From: CAMCTV01 sp964420985 | GTDB taxonomy: Bacteria; Bacteroidota; Bacteroidia; Flavobacteriales_D; Sanyastnellaceae | Reading direction: 5' to 3' | DNA: 64,000 nt | NCBI GenBank assembly: GCA_964420985.1 | Contig: CAYQUT010000015.1 | Location: 1 to 64,000 of the forward strand | Shown here: one piece after another, positions 49,138 to 57,590 of the stretch | How positions within the stretch are numbered: position 1 is the stretch's first letter | How the letters are laid out: each line of letters opens with the position of its first letter | Translations under genes and position numbers: made by a program | The notes under the pieces: generated by a model | Database searches by the model: none | What the model was told of the DNA's origin: nothing | Seen by the model: only the letters and a program-made list of their open reading frames with translations

Positions 49138-50104
49138 TCATTTCTTCCTCGTAAATTTCTGCTAGCCGACTTGCCACTGTGGTATGATCCAATCCCAATT
49201 GAAACAATTTCTCTCTCGACAGGCACCCAGCATTTGATACCTCATTGTTCAATAGTAATTTGATTGCGTTAACATATACCCCAACATCGGCATCAAATTC
49301 AATTACCTCAACATTCTGCACCTTATCCAGCAGCCATCGAACGTCACCCACATCTCTTGTTACAATTTTTGTATTGCATGCCATTGCTTCTTTAATGATT
49401 TGAGGAGAGCCCTCATAATTTGAAGTCATCAATAAAACATCTATTGTGTTTAAATTCTCCAATACTTGCAACCTTGTCAAATCTTTAAAGAAAACAACTT
49501 CAACCTCCACCAACAGTTCTCGTTTTATGGCATTGACTATTCTTTCAAATAGGGAATAATTCTTTTCAGGTCGTTCAGGTGTGGATGGAAATCCTATTCT
49601 AATTTTATTCAAGTCACTTACATCTCTATCGCGATTCAAAAAAAAATCGCAATTCACACCACATGGCAGCACATCAAAAGGGACATTCAAAGCTGAAATT
49701 GTATTTACCATTGATTCGTTTAAAACCAAAAGTCGCGAACACTTCTTTGCCACCTGCATGGATATTCGCTTGATCAGATTCTTTTTGCTGTTGGCTGAAA
49801 TGTCACTACCATGAAAAGTACAAATTATTGGCCGGTTCTTCATTTTCAAAAACAACAAGAACAAGCCTGACAAGCCAAAATGAATATGTATAAGATCATA
49901 CTGCTTGTTTTTCAATAATCTTCTTATCGCTAAAATACTGGTGAAGTAGTAGCTTCTTTGGACATTACCTTTGATGTTAAAAACATCCACTTCCCAATTA
50001 CGGCGTTCTGCTTTTATCGAATCCACCTGCTCCTTAACAAAAAGTCCGTAATAAGGCTTTTCATCATTCGGCCACATATTGGTAACGACTAAAATTCTCC
50101 GCAT
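49115..50104 (-). CDS. Family 4 glycosyltransferase
   Basis: 329 aa GT-B fold. The N-terminal VVTNMWPNDEKPYYGLFVKEQ and IHIHFGLSG precede a second domain with the donor-site EX7E-like region (YEGSPQIIKEAMACNTKIVTRDVGDV). Length is short of the family norm of about 370. It presumably adds one sugar of the repeat unit; donor is unknown. Its own promoter lies just upstream. Confidence 0.9.
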   Translation of the reverse strand: MRRILVVTNMWPNDEKPYYGLFVKEQVDSIKAERRNWEVDVFNIKGNVQRSYYFTSILAIRRLLKNKQYDLIHIHFGLSGLFLLFLKMKNRPIICTFHGSDISANSKKNLIKRISMQVAKKCSRLLVLNESMVNTISALNVPFDVLPCGVNCDFFLNRDRDVSDLNKIRIGFPSTPERPEKNYSLFERIVNAIKRELLVEVEVVFFKDLTRLQVLENLNTIDVLLMTSNYEGSPQIIKEAMACNTKIVTRDVGDVRWLLDKVQNVEVIEFDADVGVYVNAIKLLLNNEVSNAGCLSREKLFQLGLDHTTVASRLAEIYEEEMNAFYDKN

Positions 50105-50147
50105 TCAATCCTTGAATTATTTAACATCGCAATTTGATGCAATGAGA

Positions 50148-50155
50148 CAAAGATA
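50148..50155 (-). promoter_or_regulatory. -7 box TATCTTTG, internal promoter of the polysaccharide cluster
   Basis: A perfect TAnnTTTG on the minus strand, 43 bp before the ATG at 50104, in a 160-bp gap that holds nothing else recognisable. It would drive the last four genes separately. No good -33 element was found. Confidence 0.45.
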
Positions 50156-50264
50156 ATCACTGCTCTGTATGGATTGCATGCAAGGGCCAATTAGAAGCAT
50201 ATTGACACTTTCAATTCAGACAGCACCTATTCAACCTTGAAAAGGCAAGAGACTCTATTGTTCC

Positions 50265-51488
50265 TCATTTTACCAACCTAAAATTTTGCTCGTTCGTATG
50301 CCTATAAACGCCAATTATAACCAATGACATAAACAAAATATAACTGGCCAATGGCCTAAACATGAATCCATTGCTAATGATGGAAGAAATCAGGTAGGCG
50401 GCAAAAATGCCGTAAGCCATAAAGTTCCCTTTGAATAATGAAATGACTTTTTTAACAAACCACAAAAAAACAACCAAATAAACAAATCCAAATTCAATGA
50501 TCAAAGTGAGGTAATCATTGTGAGATCCCTTGTCCTCCCACCACCAAGTTTCAGAGTACATAATATCCGAACCAGCACCTGATCCAAAAAGATTTCCCGA
50601 CCAATCTCTGTTTTTGATATATTCCAATCGTGAAACATACTCAGATAATCTTCCTGAGCTAAAACCATCAAAGGACAACAGATCAATATTGTCCGCAAGA
50701 AAGAATAAAACGACGAAGACAACACATATTGAAATCAGAACCAAGTTTGATCGTTTGATTACTCTCCACTGTTTGTGAAAAGCATAAAAAACAAGCATAT
50801 ATGTCAATAGACAAGTGAGTGATGTTCTAACACCATATCCAAATCCCAAGGCAAAAGCAAATAATATGGCCAACATAAGGCTTAGATTTCGCATTCTTCT
50901 CAGTTCAAAAAAATAGAAATGAATAAAAATGAATGAAGCAAAAACAACATAAGCATGCGTATGTAATCCCGAAAAATAAATAGGCCAATACAAGTTATCT
51001 CTGTTTCTACTTGGCTCTAAAAAGACAAAAGCATACAGACTAATGAACATGATTAACAAAGTCAACAAAGTCGATCTTTTTCCAGGACTTGCAGTCATTG
51101 GGTACATATTAAAACTGATCAGTAAAAAAAATGGGAGGAAAATTTTCAATTGTTCATTCACCGTCGTCATCAATTCCACTTCATTGAACCAAGATGTCAC
51201 AATCCCAAATACCATCAGCATTAACATTAAAATGACGATTTTCAAAACGCGGACGTAGTAGTCTTGTTTCAAATATCCCCTACAAAAAACAAAATTCAAC
51301 ATGGACAAAATCAAAATGGGCAAGTCGGCCACATAATAAAAAAACTTATAAGGACTTTCCTGATCCTCAGTGTTCTCTTTAATGACAATTGAAAACAACA
51401 ACTTTACAGCAATGGAAAAAACCAAAAGCGTCATCATGACTCCCCAATTTTTCCCTCCGCCTGCCAAATTATTTTTCATCTTGTTCAT
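50265..51488 (-). CDS. Wzy-like polysaccharide polymerase / O-antigen ligase family
   Basis: 407 aa with ten or more hydrophobic helices. The O-antigen ligase domain is suggested by the large periplasmic loop with GSGAGSDIMYSETWWWEDKGSHNDYLTLIIEFG near residues 305-335; GSxxHN(D/xx)YL is typical of the Wzy/WaaL superfamily. In this cluster, between a flippase and transferases, polymerase is the more likely of the two roles. An ATG at codon 4 is an alternative start. Confidence 0.85.
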   Translation of the reverse strand: MNKMKNNLAGGGKNWGVMMTLLVFSIAVKLLFSIVIKENTEDQESPYKFFYYVADLPILILSMLNFVFCRGYLKQDYYVRVLKIVILMLMLMVFGIVTSWFNEVELMTTVNEQLKIFLPFFLLISFNMYPMTASPGKRSTLLTLLIMFISLYAFVFLEPSRNRDNLYWPIYFSGLHTHAYVVFASFIFIHFYFFELRRMRNLSLMLAILFAFALGFGYGVRTSLTCLLTYMLVFYAFHKQWRVIKRSNLVLISICVVFVVLFFLADNIDLLSFDGFSSGRLSEYVSRLEYIKNRDWSGNLFGSGAGSDIMYSETWWWEDKGSHNDYLTLIIEFGFVYLVVFLWFVKKVISLFKGNFMAYGIFAAYLISSIISNGFMFRPLASYILFMSLVIIGVYRHTNEQNFRLVK

Positions 51489-51509
51489 AGAACTCTGATA
51501 ATAACAATA

Positions 51510-52709
51510 TCAAATTAGTCTACTTACGTATGACCTTAACCAAAGGAATCGCAACACTCCCACTAGGACATTAAAACCTATGATAATGTACATTTTTACC
51601 AAAGGATCCAAATGAGCGGACAACATGAGAAATATCTGAAGTACAACAATAATGAAGGAAACAACATTCACCTTCAGCAGGTAGCTTGATTGAGATAACA
51701 CGACAAGTACATTAGAAGATGGAGCTGCCAATTGCCCTAACAGTAAATTGATATAAACCATAAAACTTAAAATGATCATTTCAAATGGTAGCTCAAACCA
51801 TGTTATCCAAATGAAAAAACCAGTCAAAATACCTACAACCAACATGGCTAAAATAGACTGATTGATTTTTTGAGAGAACAAAAGAAATAAATCCGCACAT
51901 TGCTTTTTGTTTCGTCGCAATCTATCTGAAAGTTGAGGAATAAATTGAAAGGAGAGCGCTCTTGGAATCAACAACACCACACTTGCAAAATTAGTGGTAA
52001 AACCAATAATCCGAGTCAATTCTGCCGTTAGCAATTGATGACTCAAGGGCGCAAAAATCAACTGTATTCCTCCAGTACTCATATTAATAAGCGTATAATT
52101 CATTGCCTTTTTGAATACCCGAATACTCATCTTTTTCCTGGCAAGAATTGGAGGCAGATACTTAAACAGAATAGGAACAATCAGAACAGGAATCGACATG
52201 ATAAAATATCGATTGACACCATATTCATGTCCTACTATTATTGAAATTAAAGACAAAATCAAAACAACAACATCCGTGAAAAAAAGCAGGTTGTACAGCT
52301 TCTTTGCAATAAAAAAATGCCTCCATAGTTGGTGATAAGACCATGTTAAAATAAAAAGAGCGAATCCAAAAAAATCGGTAAGCCATTCTAAACGGAACAG
52401 GATGAACAGGACGATTAAAACTGGAACGTTGTAGATCAACGACAAGCCTGCAATCTTGCCAAAAAATGAAACATGGCTTTGCTCAGGAAGCTTTATCATA
52501 TCAGCCAAAATAAAATTTGACCAGTTAAAAACAGTGTAATATCCGAGAAAGTACAAAATAAAAATGTCACTGATAAAATCAGCAGTACCGTCCACACTAT
52601 CCACTTGATTCACCACAAATAACAGGGCTAGTTTGTGCAATCCAGGAAATGCAGTAACACCGATTAAAAAAAAGTTCTTCTTGATTAGCGTTACAAATTG
52701 GTCAACCAT
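51510..52709 (-). CDS. Wzx-like polysaccharide flippase
   Basis: 399 aa with about eleven to twelve predicted membrane helices spread along the protein and few long loops, as in the MATE/MOP superfamily of lipid-linked oligosaccharide flippases. Sequence motifs are weak, so the call relies on topology, length and position between wzy and gmd. It would move the undecaprenyl-linked repeat unit across the inner membrane. Confidence 0.8.
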   Translation of the reverse strand: MVDQFVTLIKKNFFLIGVTAFPGLHKLALLFVVNQVDSVDGTADFISDIFILYFLGYYTVFNWSNFILADMIKLPEQSHVSFFGKIAGLSLIYNVPVLIVLFILFRLEWLTDFFGFALFILTWSYHQLWRHFFIAKKLYNLLFFTDVVVLILSLISIIVGHEYGVNRYFIMSIPVLIVPILFKYLPPILARKKMSIRVFKKAMNYTLINMSTGGIQLIFAPLSHQLLTAELTRIIGFTTNFASVVLLIPRALSFQFIPQLSDRLRRNKKQCADLFLLFSQKINQSILAMLVVGILTGFFIWITWFELPFEMIILSFMVYINLLLGQLAAPSSNVLVVLSQSSYLLKVNVVSFIIVVLQIFLMLSAHLDPLVKMYIIIGFNVLVGVLRFLWLRSYVSRLI

Positions 52710-52719
52710 TACAAGGGAA

Positions 52720-53769
52720 CTAAGCCATCTTTAAATCATGAGCCATCATGATTTTAACCAATTCAGGAAAACTTGTTTTGGTGGGATTCCAACCCAATAA
52801 TGTCTTGGCCTTGGCCGGATTTCCAAGTAATTGTTCTACTTCCGCAGGTCTAAAATATTTGGGATCTACTTCAATCAGCACATCGCCATTGGCCCTATTG
52901 ATTCCCTTTTCATCCACCCCATCACCCCGCCAATCAAGCTGAATGCCTGCCTCAGCAAATGCCAACTCACAAAACTCTCTTACGCTATGCATCTCTCCAG
53001 TGGCAATAACGAAATCTTCCGGTATATCATGTTGCAACATCAACCACATGCACTCAACATAATCCTTTGCATAACCCCAGTCTCTTTGTGCATTCAAATT
53101 TCCCAAGTACAACTTCTTCTGCAACCCCTTACTAATCCGTGCAGCAGCCATTGTAATTTTTCGAGTAACAAATGTCTCCCCCCTTCTTTCACTTTCATGA
53201 TTAAACAATATACCATTTACCGCAAACATCCCATATGACTCACGGTAATTTTTTGTAATCCAAAAACCGTATTGTTTGGCTACTCCATAAGGAGAACGCG
53301 GATAAAATGGAGTTGTCTCTGATTGCGGAACCTCTTGGACTTTACCATACAATTCTGAAGTAGATGCTTGGTATATACGACAACTTTTATCCAAACCCAA
53401 TAACCGAACCGCCTCTAAAATTCTCAATGTGCCAACAGCATCAGACTCCGCTGTATACTCAGGCACCTCAAATGAAACTTTAACATGGCTTTGGGCAGCC
53501 AAATTATAAATCTCATCTGGTTTTACCTGTTGAATAATTCTGATAATGGAGCTAGAGTCTGTCATATCACCATAATGCAATTCCAACTTTCTGTGTTGAT
53601 GCATGTCCTGTATCCAACCATCCAAATAAAGGTGTTCTATCCGACCAGTATTGAAGGAGGATGACCTGCGAATCATGCCATGTACCTCATAATTTTTCTC
53701 CAATAAAAGCTCAGCCAAATAAGAACCATCCTGTCCTGTAATTCCTGTGATTAACGCAATTTTCTTCAT
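52720..53769 (-). CDS. gmd: GDP-mannose 4,6-dehydratase
   Basis: 349 aa. It forms GDP-4-keto-6-deoxy-mannose. NADP motif TGITGQDGSYLAELLL is at residues 8-23, then MIRRSSSFNTGRIEHLY, NLAAQSHVKVSFE, the active site with TSELYG and SPYGVAKQYGFW (Tyr-x3-Lys), and the family-specific NHESERRGETFVTRKIT. No fucose synthase or other second-step enzyme is in the window. Confidence 0.97.
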   Translation of the reverse strand: MKKIALITGITGQDGSYLAELLLEKNYEVHGMIRRSSSFNTGRIEHLYLDGWIQDMHQHRKLELHYGDMTDSSSIIRIIQQVKPDEIYNLAAQSHVKVSFEVPEYTAESDAVGTLRILEAVRLLGLDKSCRIYQASTSELYGKVQEVPQSETTPFYPRSPYGVAKQYGFWITKNYRESYGMFAVNGILFNHESERRGETFVTRKITMAAARISKGLQKKLYLGNLNAQRDWGYAKDYVECMWLMLQHDIPEDFVIATGEMHSVREFCELAFAEAGIQLDWRGDGVDEKGINRANGDVLIEVDPKYFRPAEVEQLLGNPAKAKTLLGWNPTKTSFPELVKIMMAHDLKMA

Positions 53770-53772
53770 TTT

Positions 53773-56118
53773 TTATGCTTTAGAATCATCTCCATACGAA
53801 TAGCCATATCCCGCTCCATATCCTCCTCCATATCCATAACCTCTTCCATATTTGGTCATTCCACGTGTCTTTAAACCATTGAAAACAACCGCAGCTGGCC
53901 AGAATTTTGATTGCTGATTGATGGGACCCAATATTTTCTCTACGGCCTCCTTCAAACTGTAATCGTGCCTAACCACAAACAAACTCAAATCAGCATAATC
54001 AGCCATGATTTCCGCATCAGAAATCAATCCCAATGGAGGGGTATCAATCAATATATAATCGTACGTATGACGCATTTCCTCAATCATTTTGGAAAATACT
54101 CCATTCAACAACAACTCCGCAGGATTAGGCGGTATTGGCCCTGGAGGAACAATGTACAAATTATCAAAATCCGTATTGATGACCGTTTCTTGCCATGGTA
54201 ACTTACCAATCAGAATTTGCGACAATCCTTTGTTTCCTGGAATTCCAAAAGCCTTGTGCAATCTTGGCTTTCGCATATCCGCAGCAATCACTACGGTTTT
54301 CTTTCCCATCAAAGCCAAACTCAATCCTAGATTGGTGGTTATAAATGATTTCCCTTCACCCGGTAAACATGACGACAATAAGACCACATGTGAGTGATTA
54401 TTGTTATTGAAATAATAACTCATCTTGCTTCTTACAGCGCGCAAAGACTCGGCCACTGGACTTCTGTTATCTGAGGAAATAATGAAATCAGAACTGGCAT
54501 CCCCATGCAAAACTTCACCCAGAACAGCCAACTTTGTGCGGCGTTCAATGTCCGCTCGGAATTTAATTTTACCGGTCAAAACCTCTTTGTAATAAATTAC
54601 AATACTAGGAATGATCAATGACAACAAAATAGCTATCGCAAAGACGATACTTCTCTTTGGCCTAATTGGTTTCATATCACCTTGAGCAGGCTCAATCATG
54701 CGAACATCCGACACAGTAGATGCAAAAGAAATGGCGCTCTCCTCTCGCTTTTCAAGCAGAAATGTGTAAATGGAATTCTTGATGGCTTGTTGTCGGCTAA
54801 TATCCAATAATAATCTTTCTTTCCCAGGTAATGATGTCAATAATCCCATCTTTCCTTTCAAATCAGATTTCAACCTATCTCTTGAAGTTTGAAGATTTTT
54901 TTTAACCGCCACAACAGACTCTAACAAAGATCGCTTGATGCCTGCAATCTCTCCTTCCAGAGCCAATAAACCATCATCCTTGGCTCCTACTGAAATTTTC
55001 CTCTTGTTGTATTCCGCCTCCATGTCATAAAGGCGCGATAATAAACTTACCAATGTAGGTTCATTGATTCCAACCAAAGACGGTGAATTACCCGGGTGAA
55101 TCCCCTTACCCTTTACATAGGTTTCTATATCCCCAACTACATCCAACTGAATTTGAAGTTTGTTGAGTTCCCCATCTTGGTCCTTTACAGACTCCAAAAA
55201 TAAGCGTCCCTGTTGGCTGATATCCACAATATCATTCTCCACTTTGTACGTTTCTATATCGCGCTCCACCGAGTCCAGTTGTGAGGTAACCAACGCCAAT
55301 CGATCTTCTATGAAATTCAGCGTAAACTCAGCAATTTGTCTCTTATCGGTAATGGCCGCATTGGCATAGGCGTCCACCAGCTGATTCAATATTTGCTCAC
55401 CACGCTTGATATTTTTGGACTCCAATTTAATTTCTATTACACTCGTATTTTTATTGGTTGTCGCCAAAGTCAACTCGTCTAAGATATTTTTCACCTCGCT
55501 TTTAATACTCTGGGTATGTACGAAATAGGACTCGTTCATGAGCTTCCCAATTCTATTTACGTCGGCACGAATTAAAAAAGATTCACTTGCTTTGCCAGAG
55601 TTCATCAAAATGGAATCTTTGATTTCCACCAATTGATCATTGATCAACAAATGCTGGCCATCATACTTGACCTGCAAAACTTTCTTAGCGTCTACGATGC
55701 TATCAGGAAAAAGAGGAATGAATTCCAGTGGAAAATCTGGACCTTGCAAAGCATCCCTTACTTTACCATCACGAAAAACATAAACATTACAATGCGTCTT
55801 GGCCACTACCACTTCCACTATAGGACGTGATTTTAAGATCTCCAGTTCATTCTCTACAATTTTCTTTCCACCAAACAAATCAAACTCACTTAGAAGTGAA
55901 CTAGCACTTCCTACACCCGTCTTTTTCTCATCTTTGATCAGGATTTTTGACCCGATAGAATAGGTTGGTGAAGTATATCGCATGAATAAGTACCCAACCA
56001 AAACAAAACCAACAATGAAGAGCGCATACAAAGGCCAGTAGGCCCTGAGTGTATTCCTTACGATATCAAGGTAATTGACATCAAAATCTTCTCCATCTGC
56101 TTTCCATCTATCTTCCAT
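53773..56118 (-). CDS. Wzc-type polysaccharide co-polymerase and tyrosine autokinase
   Basis: 781 aa. An N-terminal Wzz domain has a membrane helix (about 30-50), a long coiled-coil periplasmic part, and a second helix (VFAIAILLSLIIPSIVIYY, about 505-523). The cytoplasmic BY-kinase has Walker A LPGEGKSFITTNLG, A' VVIAADMRKPRLH and B YILIDTPPLGLISD. The tail is rich in Tyr and Gly (GYGYGGGYGAGYGYSYG), the expected autophosphorylation cluster. It controls chain length and export through the adjacent Wza-like lipoprotein. Confidence 0.95.
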   Translation of the reverse strand: MEDRWKADGEDFDVNYLDIVRNTLRAYWPLYALFIVGFVLVGYLFMRYTSPTYSIGSKILIKDEKKTGVGSASSLLSEFDLFGGKKIVENELEILKSRPIVEVVVAKTHCNVYVFRDGKVRDALQGPDFPLEFIPLFPDSIVDAKKVLQVKYDGQHLLINDQLVEIKDSILMNSGKASESFLIRADVNRIGKLMNESYFVHTQSIKSEVKNILDELTLATTNKNTSVIEIKLESKNIKRGEQILNQLVDAYANAAITDKRQIAEFTLNFIEDRLALVTSQLDSVERDIETYKVENDIVDISQQGRLFLESVKDQDGELNKLQIQLDVVGDIETYVKGKGIHPGNSPSLVGINEPTLVSLLSRLYDMEAEYNKRKISVGAKDDGLLALEGEIAGIKRSLLESVVAVKKNLQTSRDRLKSDLKGKMGLLTSLPGKERLLLDISRQQAIKNSIYTFLLEKREESAISFASTVSDVRMIEPAQGDMKPIRPKRSIVFAIAILLSLIIPSIVIYYKEVLTGKIKFRADIERRTKLAVLGEVLHGDASSDFIISSDNRSPVAESLRAVRSKMSYYFNNNNHSHVVLLSSCLPGEGKSFITTNLGLSLALMGKKTVVIAADMRKPRLHKAFGIPGNKGLSQILIGKLPWQETVINTDFDNLYIVPPGPIPPNPAELLLNGVFSKMIEEMRHTYDYILIDTPPLGLISDAEIMADYADLSLFVVRHDYSLKEAVEKILGPINQQSKFWPAAVVFNGLKTRGMTKYGRGYGYGGGYGAGYGYSYGDDSKA

Positions 56119-56122
56119 TGCT

Positions 56123-56893
56123 CTATTGAATATTGGTAACGACCAAAACCAAAAGTGTTATCGCACTCACAACTGTAGGCCAAACCTGAAAAAATGTGCT
56201 GCTTGTATTGATTTTGGTTCTGTTGGGTTTTACGTATAAAACATCACCAGATTGCATGTAATAATATGGACTCTGCAATAACTCTTTTGAGGTTAAGTCT
56301 AGAATAACACTCTGCTCACCAGCTTCTGTTTTACGAATTAAAACAACCTCATTGCGCACACCATTGATGGTTAAGTCACCGGCCATGCCCAATGCTTGCA
56401 AAACATTCAAGCTATGATACGGAACGTGATAGGTTCCAGCTTTGACTACCTCACCCAAAACAGTAATTCTAAAATTGAGACAACGCACGCTAACCACTGG
56501 GTCCTTGACGTAGTCTTTCAATGCATCTTCCAAATAAACTTCCAACTCTTTGCGTTTCATACCAGCGACTTTGACCTCACCCAATTTTGGAAAATTAATC
56601 ATCCCATTGTCCTCTACCATGTACCCCAATATAGGATTGGCACTTTGCATTTGTTGTGCGCTGCTAATCTGAATAGCGGAATAATTGGACATATTAAAAT
56701 AAGTGGCTTGTTCAACATTTACACCACTCACAAAAATACTCAACTGATCTCCCACCTGAACCACTGGATTATCGATATCCGTGGCCTTGCGTGTAGCACG
56801 CTCGTTGCCGAGCCCGTTTAAATAATAAACATCCTTAGATTGGGTACAAGAAACCCAGGCGAACAAAATTATGATGTAGAGTAAAATACGCAT
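56123..56893 (-). CDS. Wza-like polysaccharide export lipoprotein
   Basis: 256 aa from the ATG at 56893, which starts a lipoprotein signal ending AWVSC. The polysaccharide export domain is VQVGDQLSIFVSGVN to GYMVEDNGMINFPKLGEVKVAGMKRKELEVYL, followed by one SLBB domain (ITVLGEVVKAGTYHVPYHSLNVLQALGMAG). A C-terminal hydrophobic helix (VWPTVVSAITLLVLVVTNI) is present. It forms the outer-membrane or periplasm-spanning exit pore. First gene of the cluster. Confidence 0.93.
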   Translation of the reverse strand: MRILLYIIILFAWVSCTQSKDVYYLNGLGNERATRKATDIDNPVVQVGDQLSIFVSGVNVEQATYFNMSNYSAIQISSAQQMQSANPILGYMVEDNGMINFPKLGEVKVAGMKRKELEVYLEDALKDYVKDPVVSVRCLNFRITVLGEVVKAGTYHVPYHSLNVLQALGMAGDLTINGVRNEVVLIRKTEAGEQSVILDLTSKELLQSPYYYMQSGDVLYVKPNRTKINTSSTFFQVWPTVVSAITLLVLVVTNIQ

Positions 56894-56907
56894 ACCTAAA
56901 ATAAAAA

Positions 56908-56943
56908 AAAGCGCGGTTGCATGGATATGCAAGCCCGCGCTTT
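56908..56943 (-). terminator. Intrinsic terminator after the 56958 OMP gene
   Basis: The stem AAAGCGCGG-TTGCAT / ATGCAA-gc-CCGCGCTTT has a GGAT loop and one 2-nt bulge. On the minus strand it ends in a run of eight T. It separates the OMP gene from the polysaccharide cluster. Confidence 0.88.
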
Positions 56944-56957
56944 AAATAGATTCAATT

Positions 56958-57539
56958 TTACTTAGCTACGTAAAACAAGGAGATACCGTGTTGAAGATAG
57001 CTTCCGCCATCCATCAAATTGGTTACACCCCATTTGGCTTGTGAATTCAAAGAAATTCCCCAGTCTTCTTTCACCCAATAATTGAATGACAATCCAGTGT
57101 TCAATGTAATCATATTGGGATCCAAACCTGGGTCGCGCTTGGTAAAACCAAGACCTTGAATCGTTTGAATCTCCAAGTTTCCTTTTCTCATGGCATTGAA
57201 ACGAGTGTTGGCATCCAATGCCCACATGGTTCCTTCTTCTGCATCTGCTGCTTGCTCGCCATTTCTGAACTTAGCGTCATAATTCACGTAGGTGAAACCC
57301 AAATCCAATGACATTTTCTCACTCATCTTTTTCATTCCGCTGATGCGAGAAGGGAACAAATTGTAGTTCCAACCTTCCTTTGCATCTAAAAACTTCTCAA
57401 AAGCACGACCATCATCATCGATGGCAGCCCATCCCAAACTGAAAGTCCATGGGGATGATTTCATGTTGTCTACAACTCCCTGTGCAGATGCTTGCGCGAT
57501 AACCGCCACAGCAAATAATAATGTAAAGATTTTTTTCAT
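56958..57539 (-). CDS. Outer-membrane beta-barrel protein (OmpA N-terminal/OmpX-like)
   Basis: 193 aa from the ATG at 57539. A signal peptide ends QASAQ. Alternating strands follow (WTFSLGWAAIDDDG, SLDLGFTYVNYDAKF, GTMWALDANTRFNAMR, ITLNTGLSFNYWVKEDWGISLNSQAKWG) and the C-terminus is HGISLFYVAK. Size suits an eight-strand barrel. There is no OmpA peptidoglycan-binding domain. Confidence 0.8.
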   Translation of the reverse strand: MKKIFTLLFAVAVIAQASAQGVVDNMKSSPWTFSLGWAAIDDDGRAFEKFLDAKEGWNYNLFPSRISGMKKMSEKMSLDLGFTYVNYDAKFRNGEQAADAEEGTMWALDANTRFNAMRKGNLEIQTIQGLGFTKRDPGLDPNMITLNTGLSFNYWVKEDWGISLNSQAKWGVTNLMDGGSYLQHGISLFYVAK

Positions 57540-57557
57540 GTTTCTAAGCTTATAGGG

Positions 57558-57565
57558 CAAATATA
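57558..57565 (-). promoter_or_regulatory. -7 box TATATTTG of the OMP gene
   Basis: A perfect TAnnTTTG on the minus strand, 18 bp before the ATG at 57539. Confidence 0.65.
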
Positions 57566-57590
57566 GTAAAATGTTAATTGGTATACACCA

